A DNA stretch of 64,000 nucleotides from Arthrobacter caoxuetaonis (lineage in GTDB: Bacteria > Actinomycetota > Actinomycetes > Actinomycetales > Micrococcaceae). Positions 7,651 to 14,780 of this stretch are shown piece by piece; the stretch's first letter is position 1, and each line of letters begins with the position of its first letter. A program made the translations under genes and the position numbers. A model generated the notes under the pieces. That model was not told the DNA's origin, did not search any database, and saw only the letters and a program-made list of their open reading frames with translations. The DNA is taken from positions 1,426,001 to 1,490,000 of the forward strand of contig NZ_CP099466.1 of NCBI RefSeq assembly GCF_023921125.1, given 5' to 3'.

Positions 7651-9189
7651 ATGAACGCCAACCCGACCTTTGACGGCGAAGAGTACATCCCGGCAGGCGA
7701 GGACCAGATCGACGAGCGCCTTGCCGCCCTTGACGACGACGAAGCCAACCTGCGCGCCGAAACCCTGCGCGCCGGGCTGTCCGACTATGAGCTCGACGAG
7801 GAAGACGCCGCACTGCTCTCAGGCGGCTTCGATGAGTTCGACGAAGATGCTCCGGTCCTGCTTGACCCGGTCGTTGCGATCGTCGGCCGTCCCAACGTCG
7901 GCAAGTCCACCCTGGTGAACCGTATCCTTGGCCGCCGCGAAGCCGTGGTGGAAGACACCCCCGGCGTCACCCGTGACCGCGTGTCCTACCCGGCGACCTG
8001 GAACGGCGTGAACTTCACACTCGTGGACACCGGCGGCTGGGAGCACGATGCCCGCGGTATCCACGCCCGCGTCGCTGATCAGGCAGAAATCGCCGTCGAC
8101 GTCGCTGACGCCGTGATGCTGGTGGTCGACGCGACCGTGGGCATCACCGCCACGGACGAAGCCGTGGTGCGCATGCTGCGCAGCAAGGGCAAGCCGGTCA
8201 TCGTCGTTGCCAACAAGGTCGATGACATCCAGAACGAAGCCGACGCTTCGGTGCTGTGGGGCCTGGGCTTCGGTGAGCCGTACCCCGTCTCGGCGCTGCA
8301 CGGCCGCGGCACCGGTGACATGCTCGACGCCGTCCTTGAGGTGCTGCCCGAGTACTCCGCCTACGGTGGACTGGAGTCCAGCGGCGGACCGCGCCGCATC
8401 GCGCTGATCGGCCGTCCGAACGTGGGCAAGTCCTCGCTGCTGAACAAGCTGGTTGGCAGCGAGCGTGTGGTCGTTGACGACACCGCCGGCACCACCCGTG
8501 ACCCCGTTGACGAACTGATCGAACTCGGCGGGCGCACTTGGCGATTCGTTGACACCGCAGGCATCCGCCGCCGCCAGCACATGGCCCAGGGCGCCGACTT
8601 TTACGCGTCCCTGCGCACGCAGGCCGCGCTCGAGAAGGCCGAGGTCGCCGTCGTGCTTCTGGCCGTCGACGAGGTCCTCTCCGAGCAGGATGTGCGCATC
8701 CTGCAGCTGGCGATCGACTCGGGCCGTGCACTGGTCCTGGCGTTCAACAAGTGGGACCTGCTCGACGACGAACGCCGCCGCTACCTGCAGATCGAAATCG
8801 AGCGGGACCTGGCCCACGTTGAGTGGGCGCCGAGCGTCAACATCTCCGCCAAGACCGGCTGGCACAAGGACAAGCTGGTTCCGGCCCTTGACCTGGCCCT
8901 GGAGAACTGGGACAAGCGCATTCCCACCGGCAAGCTCAATGCGTTCCTGGGCGAGCTCGTGGCCGCGCACCCGCACCCGGTGCGCGGCGGCAAGCAGCCC
9001 CGCATCCTCTTCGGCACGCAGGCCTCCTCGCGTCCGCCGAAGTTCGTCCTCTTCACCACCGGGTTCCTGGATCCGGGCTACCGCCGCTTCATCACCCGGC
9101 GCCTGCGTGAGACCTTCGGTTTCGAAGGCACGCCGATCGAGGTCTCCATGCGCGTCCGCGAGAAGCGCGGCAAGACCAGCAAACGCTAG
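7651..9189 (+). CDS. der: Ribosome assembly GTPase Der (EngA)
   Basis: A 512-residue double-GTPase needed for 50S subunit assembly. The first G domain has [19 protein letters not shown] near residue 78. The second has [19 protein letters not shown] near 254. NKVD and NKWD motifs give guanine specificity, and a KH-like RNA-binding domain ends the protein near 425-505. A strongly acidic extension of about 65 residues precedes G1; actinobacterial Der proteins often carry one. The ATG follows a purine-rich GGAAAGAAAG. A G+C-rich hairpin follows the stop. Confidence 0.95.
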   Translation: MNANPTFDGEEYIPAGEDQIDERLAALDDDEANLRAETLRAGLSDYELDEEDAALLSGGFDEFDEDAPVLLDPVVAIVGRPNVGKSTLVNRILGRREAVVEDTPGVTRDRVSYPATWNGVNFTLVDTGGWEHDARGIHARVADQAEIAVDVADAVMLVVDATVGITATDEAVVRMLRSKGKPVIVVANKVDDIQNEADASVLWGLGFGEPYPVSALHGRGTGDMLDAVLEVLPEYSAYGGLESSGGPRRIALIGRPNVGKSSLLNKLVGSERVVVDDTAGTTRDPVDELIELGGRTWRFVDTAGIRRRQHMAQGADFYASLRTQAALEKAEVAVVLLAVDEVLSEQDVRILQLAIDSGRALVLAFNKWDLLDDERRRYLQIEIERDLAHVEWAPSVNISAKTGWHKDKLVPALDLALENWDKRIPTGKLNAFLGELVAAHPHPVRGGKQPRILFGTQASSRPPKFVLFTTGFLDPGYRRFITRRLRETFGFEGTPIEVSMRVREKRGKTSKR

Positions 9190-9205
9190 CTCTTCCAGCA
9201 CGGCG

Positions 9206-9241
9206 GGCGGCCCCGGGGCCACTGTGAACCCCGGGGCCGCC
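9206..9241 (+). terminator. Hairpin after der
   Basis: A perfect 13-bp G+C stem (9206-9218 with 9229-9241) closes a 10-base loop 17 bases after the der stop. No T-run follows, as is common for actinobacterial terminators. Confidence 0.55.
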
Positions 9242-9326
9242 GCCGATGCGGGAAAAACGCTGGAGATGCTGTAGAGTATTTGAGTTGGTTCGGCCGGAAA
9301 CAAACCGGCTCAACGGATCAGCGGAA

Positions 9327-9400
<74 letters not shown>

Positions 9401-9405
9401 CAGAC

Positions 9406-9443
9406 AAAGCTCCGGCGGACAGTATGTCCGCCGGAGCTTTTTT
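9406..9443 (+). terminator. Terminator after tRNA-Pro
   Basis: A perfect 16-bp stem (9406-9421 with 9425-9440) closes a GTA loop and ends in a run of six T, a textbook intrinsic terminator. Confidence 0.9.
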
Positions 9444-9503
9444 GCGTCTGATGGATGCGCAGGGGCTGTTGGCGGGGAGATTAGTGGATACACCGTCCAT
9501 TTA

Positions 9504-9527
9504 GTGAATGATGTACCTATCGTTCAC
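9504..9527. promoter_or_regulatory. Inverted repeat operator candidate before the SDR gene
   Basis: GTGAATGAT (9504-9512) and ATCGTTCAC (9519-9527) form 9-bp arms with one mismatch around GTACCT, ending 21 bases before the ATG at 9549. Size and shape resemble TetR-type operators. No regulator gene adjoins it, so the repressor is encoded elsewhere if the site is real. Confidence 0.5.
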
Positions 9528-9548
9528 GGGCCCCGACAGGAGTACGGC

Positions 9549-10304
9549 ATGGCTGAAGGCAGCACCACTTCGGATTCCCAACCACGGACAGCACTTGTAA
9601 CCGGCGGATCGGGGGGTATAGGCCGAGCCATCGCCCGGCGTCTGTCCGCGGACGGATTCTCCGTGGCCGTTCACTATATGGGAAACGCCGACAAAGCCGC
9701 TGAAGTCGTCCGCGAAATCACCGGCACCGGTGGGCAGGCGATTGCCGTCAGCGGCGACGTCGCCGACGAAGCGGCCATGGTCCGGCTCTTTGACGAGGTG
9801 GAGGCTGCCTTCGGGGGCATCGACGTCGTTATTAACACCGCCGGCGTTATGGTCCTTTCGACGGTCGTGGACCTGGATTTGGATGAGCTGGACCGGATGC
9901 ACCGCACCAACATCCGCGGAAGCTTCGTGGTGTCCCAGCTCGCTGCGCAGCGGCTGCGCAGCGGCGGGGCGCTGGTGAACGTCTCAACCAGCCAGACCCG
10001 GATGCAACACCCAACCTACGCGCCCTACGCCGCCAGCAAAGCCGCCGTTGAGGCGCTCACCCCCGTCCTGGCACGGGAACTCCGCGGCCGTGACATCACC
10101 GTGAATGCGATAGCGCCCGGCCCAACAGCTACTCCGCTGTTTCTGAACGGAAAGGACCAGGAGGCCATCGACCGCCTGGCCCAGCTCGCTCCGCTTGAAC
10201 GGCTCGGCACTCCGGAGGACATCGCGGAAGTTGCGGCCTTCCTTGCCGGGCCCTCCCGCTGGATCAACGGGCAGGTCATCTATCCCAACGGCGGACTCGC
10301 CTGA
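9549..10304 (+). CDS. SDR family oxidoreductase (3-oxoacyl-ACP reductase-like)
   Basis: A 251-residue classical short-chain dehydrogenase. The NAD(P) site TGGSGGIGRAIAR lies near residue 18. NTAGVM is the NxAG variant near 97. The catalytic pair is intact in YAPYAASKAAVEAL (Tyr and Lys near 158-163). The C-terminus WINGQVIYPNGGLA matches the FabG-like group. The start was set at the ATG preceded by ACAGGAG; the frame runs on upstream through the tRNA, which cannot be coding. It is a single gene behind the inverted repeat at 9504. The substrate is unknown. Confidence 0.88.
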   Translation: MAEGSTTSDSQPRTALVTGGSGGIGRAIARRLSADGFSVAVHYMGNADKAAEVVREITGTGGQAIAVSGDVADEAAMVRLFDEVEAAFGGIDVVINTAGVMVLSTVVDLDLDELDRMHRTNIRGSFVVSQLAAQRLRSGGALVNVSTSQTRMQHPTYAPYAASKAAVEALTPVLARELRGRDITVNAIAPGPTATPLFLNGKDQEAIDRLAQLAPLERLGTPEDIAEVAAFLAGPSRWINGQVIYPNGGLA

Positions 10305-10315
10305 GCTGTGCCGGG

Positions 10316-10346
10316 TTGACCCTGTTCGGGGAACAGGGTGTTGGCT
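10316..10346 (+). promoter_or_regulatory. MerR-type promoter/operator, copy 1
   Basis: TTGACC (10316-10321) is followed by a 19-base spacer and TTGGCT as a weak -10. The spacer region holds the perfect dyad ACCCTGTTC/GAACAGGGT (10319-10327, 10331-10339). The long spacer with an internal dyad is the mark of MerR-activated promoters. Two near-identical copies lie at 14651-14729 beside a merR-family gene at 13178. As a hairpin it might instead terminate the SDR gene, but there is no T-run. Confidence 0.55.
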
Positions 10347-10372
10347 TAGCCCGCCGGGCAGAAACTCCTCTC

Positions 10373-10400
10373 GCTGCCGGTTGTCCGCACAAACGGCAGC
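10373..10400. other. Hairpin in the convergent gap, downstream of MerR-type promoter copy 1
   Basis: A 12-base arm pair (10373-10384 with 10389-10400, one mismatch) closes a CCGC loop. It lies between two convergent genes and about 20 bases past the expected start of transcription from the promoter at 10316. It may be a terminator for either gene or part of a small RNA. The only ATG frame here (37 codons from about 10412) has no ribosome binding site. Confidence 0.4.
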
Positions 10401-10536
10401 CGGGCCAGCTTCGATGTGGACGTCCGGCATCCGCCACCACACCGCTGCGCTGCCGATAGGACACCCACTCATAAACCCCAGCCAGCCACTGCCCGTGAAG
10501 CAGTGCACTAACACTAGCTTCCTCTAAGCGCCGGGG

Positions 10537-11667
10537 TCAGGCGGGCAGCAGGCTTGAGGTCAGGGTCCGGACAGCCTCCCTCCCGGCACGGTTCGCGCCA
10601 ACTGTCGACTGCGAGGGCCCGAATCCGATCAGGTGAACCCGCGGATCAGCAGCGGCCACCGTGCCATGGACCTCGATCCCGTCGCGTTCGTTGCGCAGCC
10701 GGAGCGGGTCAAGATGGCTCAGCGAAGCCTTGAACCCGGTGGCCCACAGGATCGCATCGACGCGGGTCAGCGATCCGTCGGCCTCCCGGATACCGTCCGG
10801 CTCGATGGCCGTGAACATCGGCCTCCGCTGCAGCGCTCCGCGCTCCTTCGCCGCCAGGGCATAGGGTGTCCACAGCAGTCCCGTGTAGGAGACCACGCTG
10901 CCGGTGGGGTTGCCGGCCTCCACATCGGCAGCCACCCGGGCTACCACGTCCTTCCCGACGTCCGGAGTGAACGGCTCGTCGCGGAAAACCGGTTCCCGCC
11001 GGGTGTACCAGAAGACCTCGGCCACCCGGGAAATCTCCTCCAGCTGCTGAATGGCGGAAATCCCGCCTCCGACGACGGCGACGCGTTTTCCGGCAAACTC
11101 CTTCAACGAGGCGTAGTCCCGGGTGTGGAGCTGGCGTCCGGCAAAGCTCTCCCGTCCCGGGTAGTCGGGCAGGGTGGGGTTGTCCCAGGTTCCGGTGGCG
11201 TTGATGACCGCCCGCGCGGTCCACGTCCCGGCGTCGGACTCTATGAGCAGTTCACCGTCGGGATCATCATCCGCGGGGGATACGGAAAGCACTTGCACGG
11301 GGCGCAGGATCGGAAGCTGCATGTGTTCCTCGAACGCTGTGAAGTAGGCAGGCACGGCGATGCGGGCCGGTGTGCCGGGGTCAGGAGGGCTCTGCCGGAA
11401 CCCCGGGAGGTCGAAGATGCCGTTGACGGTGGCCATGGTGAGGGATTCCCAGCGGTGCAGCCAGGCTCCGCCGGGAGCCGTTCCGGCGTCGAGCATCACG
11501 AAGCTTCTCTCGGCATCGCCGGCGGCCAGGGCGCTTGTGAAACCGCGCCGGCTCAGGTGGTAGCCGGCTGAAAGTCCTGCCTGGCCGGCACCGATGACAA
11601 CGACGCCGGCCCGGCGGACCGGGTGGTCCCGCGTATCGGTGCCGTGCTGCTGCGGAGCGGTATGCAT
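10537..11667 (-). CDS. FAD/NAD(P)-dependent monooxygenase-like oxidoreductase
   Basis: A 376-residue two-dinucleotide-domain flavoprotein like flavin-containing monooxygenases. The FAD motif GAGQAGLSAGYHL starts near residue 26. A second Rossmann site VVGGGISAIQQLEEI lies near 195-209. ATGFKAS near 310 and the closing segment VHLIGFGPSQSTVGANRAGR are typical of the group that includes the ArsO-type proteins. A good CAGGAGG precedes the ATG at 11667. It is probably transcribed alone; the divergent unit starts beyond marR. The substrate cannot be read from the sequence, and no arsenic genes are nearby. Confidence 0.82.
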   Translation of the reverse strand: MHTAPQQHGTDTRDHPVRRAGVVVIGAGQAGLSAGYHLSRRGFTSALAAGDAERSFVMLDAGTAPGGAWLHRWESLTMATVNGIFDLPGFRQSPPDPGTPARIAVPAYFTAFEEHMQLPILRPVQVLSVSPADDDPDGELLIESDAGTWTARAVINATGTWDNPTLPDYPGRESFAGRQLHTRDYASLKEFAGKRVAVVGGGISAIQQLEEISRVAEVFWYTRREPVFRDEPFTPDVGKDVVARVAADVEAGNPTGSVVSYTGLLWTPYALAAKERGALQRRPMFTAIEPDGIREADGSLTRVDAILWATGFKASLSHLDPLRLRNERDGIEVHGTVAAADPRVHLIGFGPSQSTVGANRAGREAVRTLTSSLLPA

Positions 11668-11758
11668 CCCGGGGCCTCCTGGGCTATGAGTATCACTGCG
11701 TAAATGCCTGGATGCATGGGTTCATTCCCTTCGTAGGGCTGCCGGGCTTCGGCAGCCG

Positions 11759-12232
11759 TCAGCGTGCCGGCATTCCTAAATGGGTGCGCAGTGCCGCAGC
11801 AGCGTCCTCCAAATTGGCGAGCTGCTCCGGCGTAAACGCGTCGATAAAGATCTCTTTGATGGCACCGAGGTGGGGGAGGGTGCTGCCCCGAAAGGCGCGG
11901 GCACCCTCGTCGGTAAGAACGACGAGTGAGCCGCGCGCATCCTCCGGGCTCGGTTCACGGCGCAGCAGGCCTCGTTTCTCCATTCGGCCCAGCTGGCCGG
12001 AGAGCCGGCTGCGCTCCCACTCCAGATGGGCGGCGAGCCGCGACGAACGCATAGCCTTCCCCTCTGCCTCGCTGAGGGCGAGCAAGACCCGGTAATCGCC
12101 GTCGGAAAGCTGGGAGTCCCGGCGCAGTCTGGACTCGATACGGGAGCGGGCGGTCTCGAAGGATTCGATATGCGCCCTCCAGACAGCGAATTCCACGCTT
12201 GTGGGCAGGTGCCGAGGCTTGGCCGCCTTCAT
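11759..12232 (-). CDS. MarR family transcriptional regulator
   Basis: A 157-residue winged-helix regulator. The wing and recognition helix are in LSDGDYRVLLALSEAEGKAM and RSSRLAAHLEWERSRLSGQL (residues about 44-85). The PEDARGSLVVLTDEGARAF stretch is the DxRxxxxxLTxxG mark of MarR proteins. Such dimers bind palindromes and leave DNA when they meet small phenolic ligands or oxidants. AGGAGG stands six bases before the ATG. Its promoter lies inside a 45-bp palindrome that also holds the promoter of the divergent GNAT gene, so it most likely represses both. Confidence 0.9.
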   Translation of the reverse strand: MKAAKPRHLPTSVEFAVWRAHIESFETARSRIESRLRRDSQLSDGDYRVLLALSEAEGKAMRSSRLAAHLEWERSRLSGQLGRMEKRGLLRREPSPEDARGSLVVLTDEGARAFRGSTLPHLGAIKEIFIDAFTPEQLANLEDAAAALRTHLGMPAR

Positions 12233-12246
12233 CAGAACCTCCTAAG

Positions 12247-12291
12247 TAGTTGACATGTGAATCATATCCGCGATGATTCATATGTCAACTA
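12247..12291. promoter_or_regulatory. 45-bp near-perfect palindrome with two divergent promoters
   Basis: TAGTTGACATGTGAATCAT (12247-12265) is the inverse of 12273-12291 but for one base, around a seven-base centre. Toward marR the site reads TTGACA (12288-12283), 16 bases, TATGAT (12266-12261), a near-consensus promoter. Toward the GNAT gene it reads TTGACA (12250-12255), 17 bases, ATGATT. The MarR protein is the obvious ligand. Confidence 0.85.
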
Positions 12292-12377
12292 CATTCCGAA
12301 GAGCTACCGCGTGCTGTGTTCTGGAACCGGTTTTCCCGGCCCGCAAACAGCAGCAGCCCGCAGCAAAGGACAGTCCC

Positions 12378-12758
12378 ATGACGCAGGAACTCACTGACAG
12401 CACCGGAGTATCAGTAACCGTCACCGTCGCACCAGCGGGGCTTTTGGGGGCCTACATTGTGTCCGTGGACGGAGTACATGCGGGAAGAGCCGACTTCATT
12501 GATCCTCCCGGGCCGGAGGATGAACGCATCGTTTTCCATACCGAGGTGGATGAACAGTTCGCAGGACGCGGCCTGGCCGGGCTGCTCCTTGGCGAGGTGC
12601 TCATGGATATCACCCGCCGGAATCTCACCCTTGTGCCCGTGTGCCCGTTGTTCGGGCGCCATTTGAAGAAACACGGCGACGAGTTCCGGGCCGGCGGCGG
12701 GATGTTCCGCCTGCCGAGACCCGCAGACTTCGCCGCAGTCACCAGGGCCGGTTCGTGA
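12378..12758 (+). CDS. GNAT-like N-acetyltransferase (YjdJ type)
   Basis: A 126-residue protein with the small GNAT fold of the YjdJ/GTLP group. PEDERIVFHTEVDEQFAGRG leads into the acetyl-CoA loop FAGRGLAGLLLGEVL (residues about 58-72). It ends with VPVCPLFGRHLKKHGDEF, where family members have the conserved P-x-C-x-F/Y-x2-x-x2-H segment. Start ATG 12378 was chosen for AAAGGA seven bases upstream; the frame also runs on toward the palindrome but lacks a ribosome site there. It is divergent from marR and shares its operator. The acceptor is unknown. Confidence 0.75.
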   Translation: MTQELTDSTGVSVTVTVAPAGLLGAYIVSVDGVHAGRADFIDPPGPEDERIVFHTEVDEQFAGRGLAGLLLGEVLMDITRRNLTLVPVCPLFGRHLKKHGDEFRAGGGMFRLPRPADFAAVTRAGS

Positions 12759-12810
12759 CCTGCGGTTCACGAACGTTCTTGAAGGAGGGCGAGCGGTAAA
12801 GCGTTCAGTC

Positions 12811-13135
12811 GTGCACGACTACCTGACGGAAGTGTGGGGTGCCCTGGCCGGGGACGACTCATATCCGCGAGTTCGTGGAAGGTGACATCGGCGAGAGCAG
12901 GGTGGTACTGGACTTTGCCCTGGTTTCCTCGCTCGACGACGTGGCACGGCGTATGCTCTTGGAACTCGCCAGAAGGCTCACGCTGGAGGGCCGCGGCGTC
13001 TATTTTGTGGATCCGGAATTGACCATTCCGGATCCTGACCGCGGCGACGGCATCCTGGTCCCCGTCATCGCGGATGCTGAACACGTCCTCCGAGGCGGTC
13101 CGGGAGGACAACCGGGTACCGCAGCGGCTCCGTAG
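12811..13135 (+). pseudogene. glsA: Glutaminase A remnant with C-terminal STAS domain (internal deletion)
   Basis: Two pieces of an actinobacterial glutaminase lie side by side in different frames. Frame 1 (from 12796, strongest from GTG 12811) reads VHDYLTEVWGALAGDDS, resembling the extreme N-terminus, where the family continues to YIPELA. Frame 2 (from about 12855) reads IREFVEGDIGESRVVLDFAL and on through a STAS-like domain to the stop at 13135. The whole catalytic domain, about 300 residues, is missing between them. A Shine-Dalgarno AAGGAGGG at 12782 remains, but the expected start codon is GTA at 12796. The family assignment is from memory of glutaminase-STAS fusions. Confidence 0.55.
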
Positions 13136-13177
13136 ACTCTCCTTTGGGGGAATCCCTGGGGCGGAAAGGAGCTTGAG

Positions 13178-13981
13178 ATGCCGTGGAGCACGCGTGAACT
13201 GGCTGACCTGGCGGGTACGACGGTGAACACCGTCCGCCACTACCACCGGCTGGGCCTCCTCGCGGAACCTGACCGCCGCTACAACGGCTACAAGCAGTAC
13301 GAGGTGCGGCATCTGGTGAGCCTGCTGCGTATCCGGCGGCTCGCCGTCCTGGGCATTCCGCTCTCACAAATGCGCGAAGTCAGCTCGGGAGGGGGAGGCA
13401 CCCCCGATGTGCTGCGGGACGTAGACGCCGAGCTCCAGCTGCGCATCGAGTCCCTGCAGGAAGCGCGCGCGCACATTGCCGCGATCCTCCAGCACCAGGC
13501 GCCGGCGGACGTGCCTGCAGGCTTCGAAGCCGTCGCCTCCCGCCTGTCGGAGAATGACCGCTCAATCGTCCACATCATGAGCCAGCTCTACGATGAAGAC
13601 GCGCTGGCGGACATTCGGGAAATGACTGCAGACGAGACCGATGACACCGGTCCGGACATCGACAACCTGCCCCCGGACGCCGATGAGCAGACCCGCGAGG
13701 AACTGGCCCGGAGGGTGGCGGCGATCATTGTGAAGCACCTCGCCGCGTATCCATGGCTGAGTGATCCTGCCGCCCACCTGCCCAGGGGAACCCAAATCAG
13801 CACCCAGGCGTTCGGGGATGCCCTGACCGAGCTCTACAACGAAGCACAGCTGGACGTACTCTTCCGCGCGAACGTGATGGCCGGCGAACTGCTCGCCAGC
13901 GTGCAGGATCACAGCGCTGCGCAGGAGCACATCGAGGTGCAGGATCAGCGCGCCGAAGGGCCTGGTGCCCGTACCAGCTAA
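13178..13981 (+). CDS. MerR family transcriptional regulator
   Basis: A 267-residue regulator. The MerR winged helix starts at once: TRELADLAGTTVNTVRHYHR (residues 4-23), then YNGYKQYEVRHLVSLLRIRR and LGIPLSQMREV. A dimerisation helix follows near 85-115. The 150-residue effector region is acidic, has no CxC metal motif, and does not match a ligand domain I know. AAAGGAG precedes the ATG. Three MerR-type promoters lie within 3 kb on each side, two of them in the next gap, so this is the likely controller. Its stop overlaps the convergent gene's stop. Confidence 0.88.
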   Translation: MPWSTRELADLAGTTVNTVRHYHRLGLLAEPDRRYNGYKQYEVRHLVSLLRIRRLAVLGIPLSQMREVSSGGGGTPDVLRDVDAELQLRIESLQEARAHIAAILQHQAPADVPAGFEAVASRLSENDRSIVHIMSQLYDEDALADIREMTADETDDTGPDIDNLPPDADEQTREELARRVAAIIVKHLAAYPWLSDPAAHLPRGTQISTQAFGDALTELYNEAQLDVLFRANVMAGELLASVQDHSAAQEHIEVQDQRAEGPGARTS

Positions 13982-14598
13982 CCGCCGTCGCTAAGGAGGC
14001 CTCCGTCCAGCAGCCAGTTATAGCGCAGCCTCAGTGCCCGCTCGGTGCTGGCGGCCACGCCCGCCAGGAAGAGCGATGTGTTAGCCCACGCTGGCAGTAA
14101 GAACGGGCTGGCAAACGTGCCGATGCTTTCCGCGACCGGCGGGATCGATGTGACCGACTCCAGAAGCTGCGGCACCCCGAGGACAAGGCTTACGAGGAGC
14201 ACTGTCGCGGACGCCAGCCCAAGGAGCCGGCTCAGAGCAGGCCGCGTTTGGTCCAGATGCGCACGCCGCCCCTCCGCCGAGGACATATCAGGGGTGAGCT
14301 GCTGCACGGTGCCGTCATGGGCTAGGTAGTCGGCCTGCCTCACGCCGTACATGCTCACAGCCACGCGGATGGTCCCTCCCGGGAGGGGAAAGCTGGCCGG
14401 AGGCTTGACGCGGGCCATCTGCAGGCCGTCGCGGTAGAGGTTCACGTACACCTCGTCATCTTCATCGCCTCCGTGCCGCACATCGACGGACCACGTCTCC
14501 GCCTGGTCCATGAGCCGAAGGTGGAACAGCGAACGGGAGAACGCCTGCCACCACCGGAAAGGCTGCAGCGCGGGGGCGCTGCCTGGTTTCACTTGCAT
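13978..14598 (-). CDS. Membrane protein of unknown function, MerR-promoter controlled
   Basis: A 206-residue protein I do not recognise. Residues 1-105 are soluble and beta-rich (WSVDVRHGGDEDDEVYVNLY then VSMYGVRQADYLAHDGTVQQ). Two hydrophobic segments follow, near 130-150 (SATVLLVSLVLGVPQLL) and 160-185, and a short basic end. The ATG at 14598 has GAAAGG upstream. The earlier ATG at 14652 falls inside the -10 region of the MerR-type promoter at 14651-14681 and so cannot be translated from it. It is divergent from the small multidrug export gene and shares its control region, suggesting a joint stress or efflux role. Confidence 0.65.
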   Translation of the reverse strand: MQVKPGSAPALQPFRWWQAFSRSLFHLRLMDQAETWSVDVRHGGDEDDEVYVNLYRDGLQMARVKPPASFPLPGGTIRVAVSMYGVRQADYLAHDGTVQQLTPDMSSAEGRRAHLDQTRPALSRLLGLASATVLLVSLVLGVPQLLESVTSIPPVAESIGTFASPFLLPAWANTSLFLAGVAASTERALRLRYNWLLDGGLLSDGG

Positions 14599-14650
14599 GT
14601 CCGGCCTTTCGAACCGTGTCCGCCCCGGATAGGCGGCCCTGGTTCGAACC

Positions 14651-14681
14651 ATCGGACACTATGTTCCCGGAACAGGGTCAA
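14651..14681 (-). promoter_or_regulatory. MerR-type promoter/operator, copy 2 (minus strand)
   Basis: Read on the minus strand, TTGACC (14681-14676) is followed by 19 bases and TCCGAT (14656-14651). The dyad CCTGTTCC/GGGAACA is slightly degenerate on its downstream side. It points at the membrane protein gene ending at 13978. Confidence 0.6.
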
Positions 14682-14698
14682 CCCCCGGAATATGGGGG

Positions 14699-14729
14699 TT
14701 GACCCTGTTCCGGGAACAGGGTTTCTACT
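14699..14729 (+). promoter_or_regulatory. MerR-type promoter/operator, copy 3
   Basis: TTGACC (14699-14704), a 19-base spacer and TCTACT (14724-14729) enclose the perfect dyad ACCCTGTTCC/GGGAACAGGGT. It lies back to back with copy 2 and drives the small multidrug export gene 52 bases on. Confidence 0.7.
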
Positions 14730-14780
14730 GTCTCCAACCCGAGGGACAGGCCCTCGGCGGGAAGACTAGGAACAGGACAG

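Noticed and set aside
10412-10525. 37-codon ORF after MerR-type promoter copy 1
   Set aside because: No Shine-Dalgarno and no recognisable composition; kept only as part of the gap description.
12765-12784. TTCACGAACGTTCTTGAA as a LexA/SOS box
   Set aside because: Actinobacterial SOS boxes need a four-base gap between GAAC and GTTC; here the halves touch, and the gene downstream is a decayed glutaminase.
12767-13312. 181-codon minus-strand frame across the glutaminase remnant and merR start
   Set aside because: Arg/His/Ser-rich composition, no ribosome site, and it overlaps the well-supported merR N-terminus.
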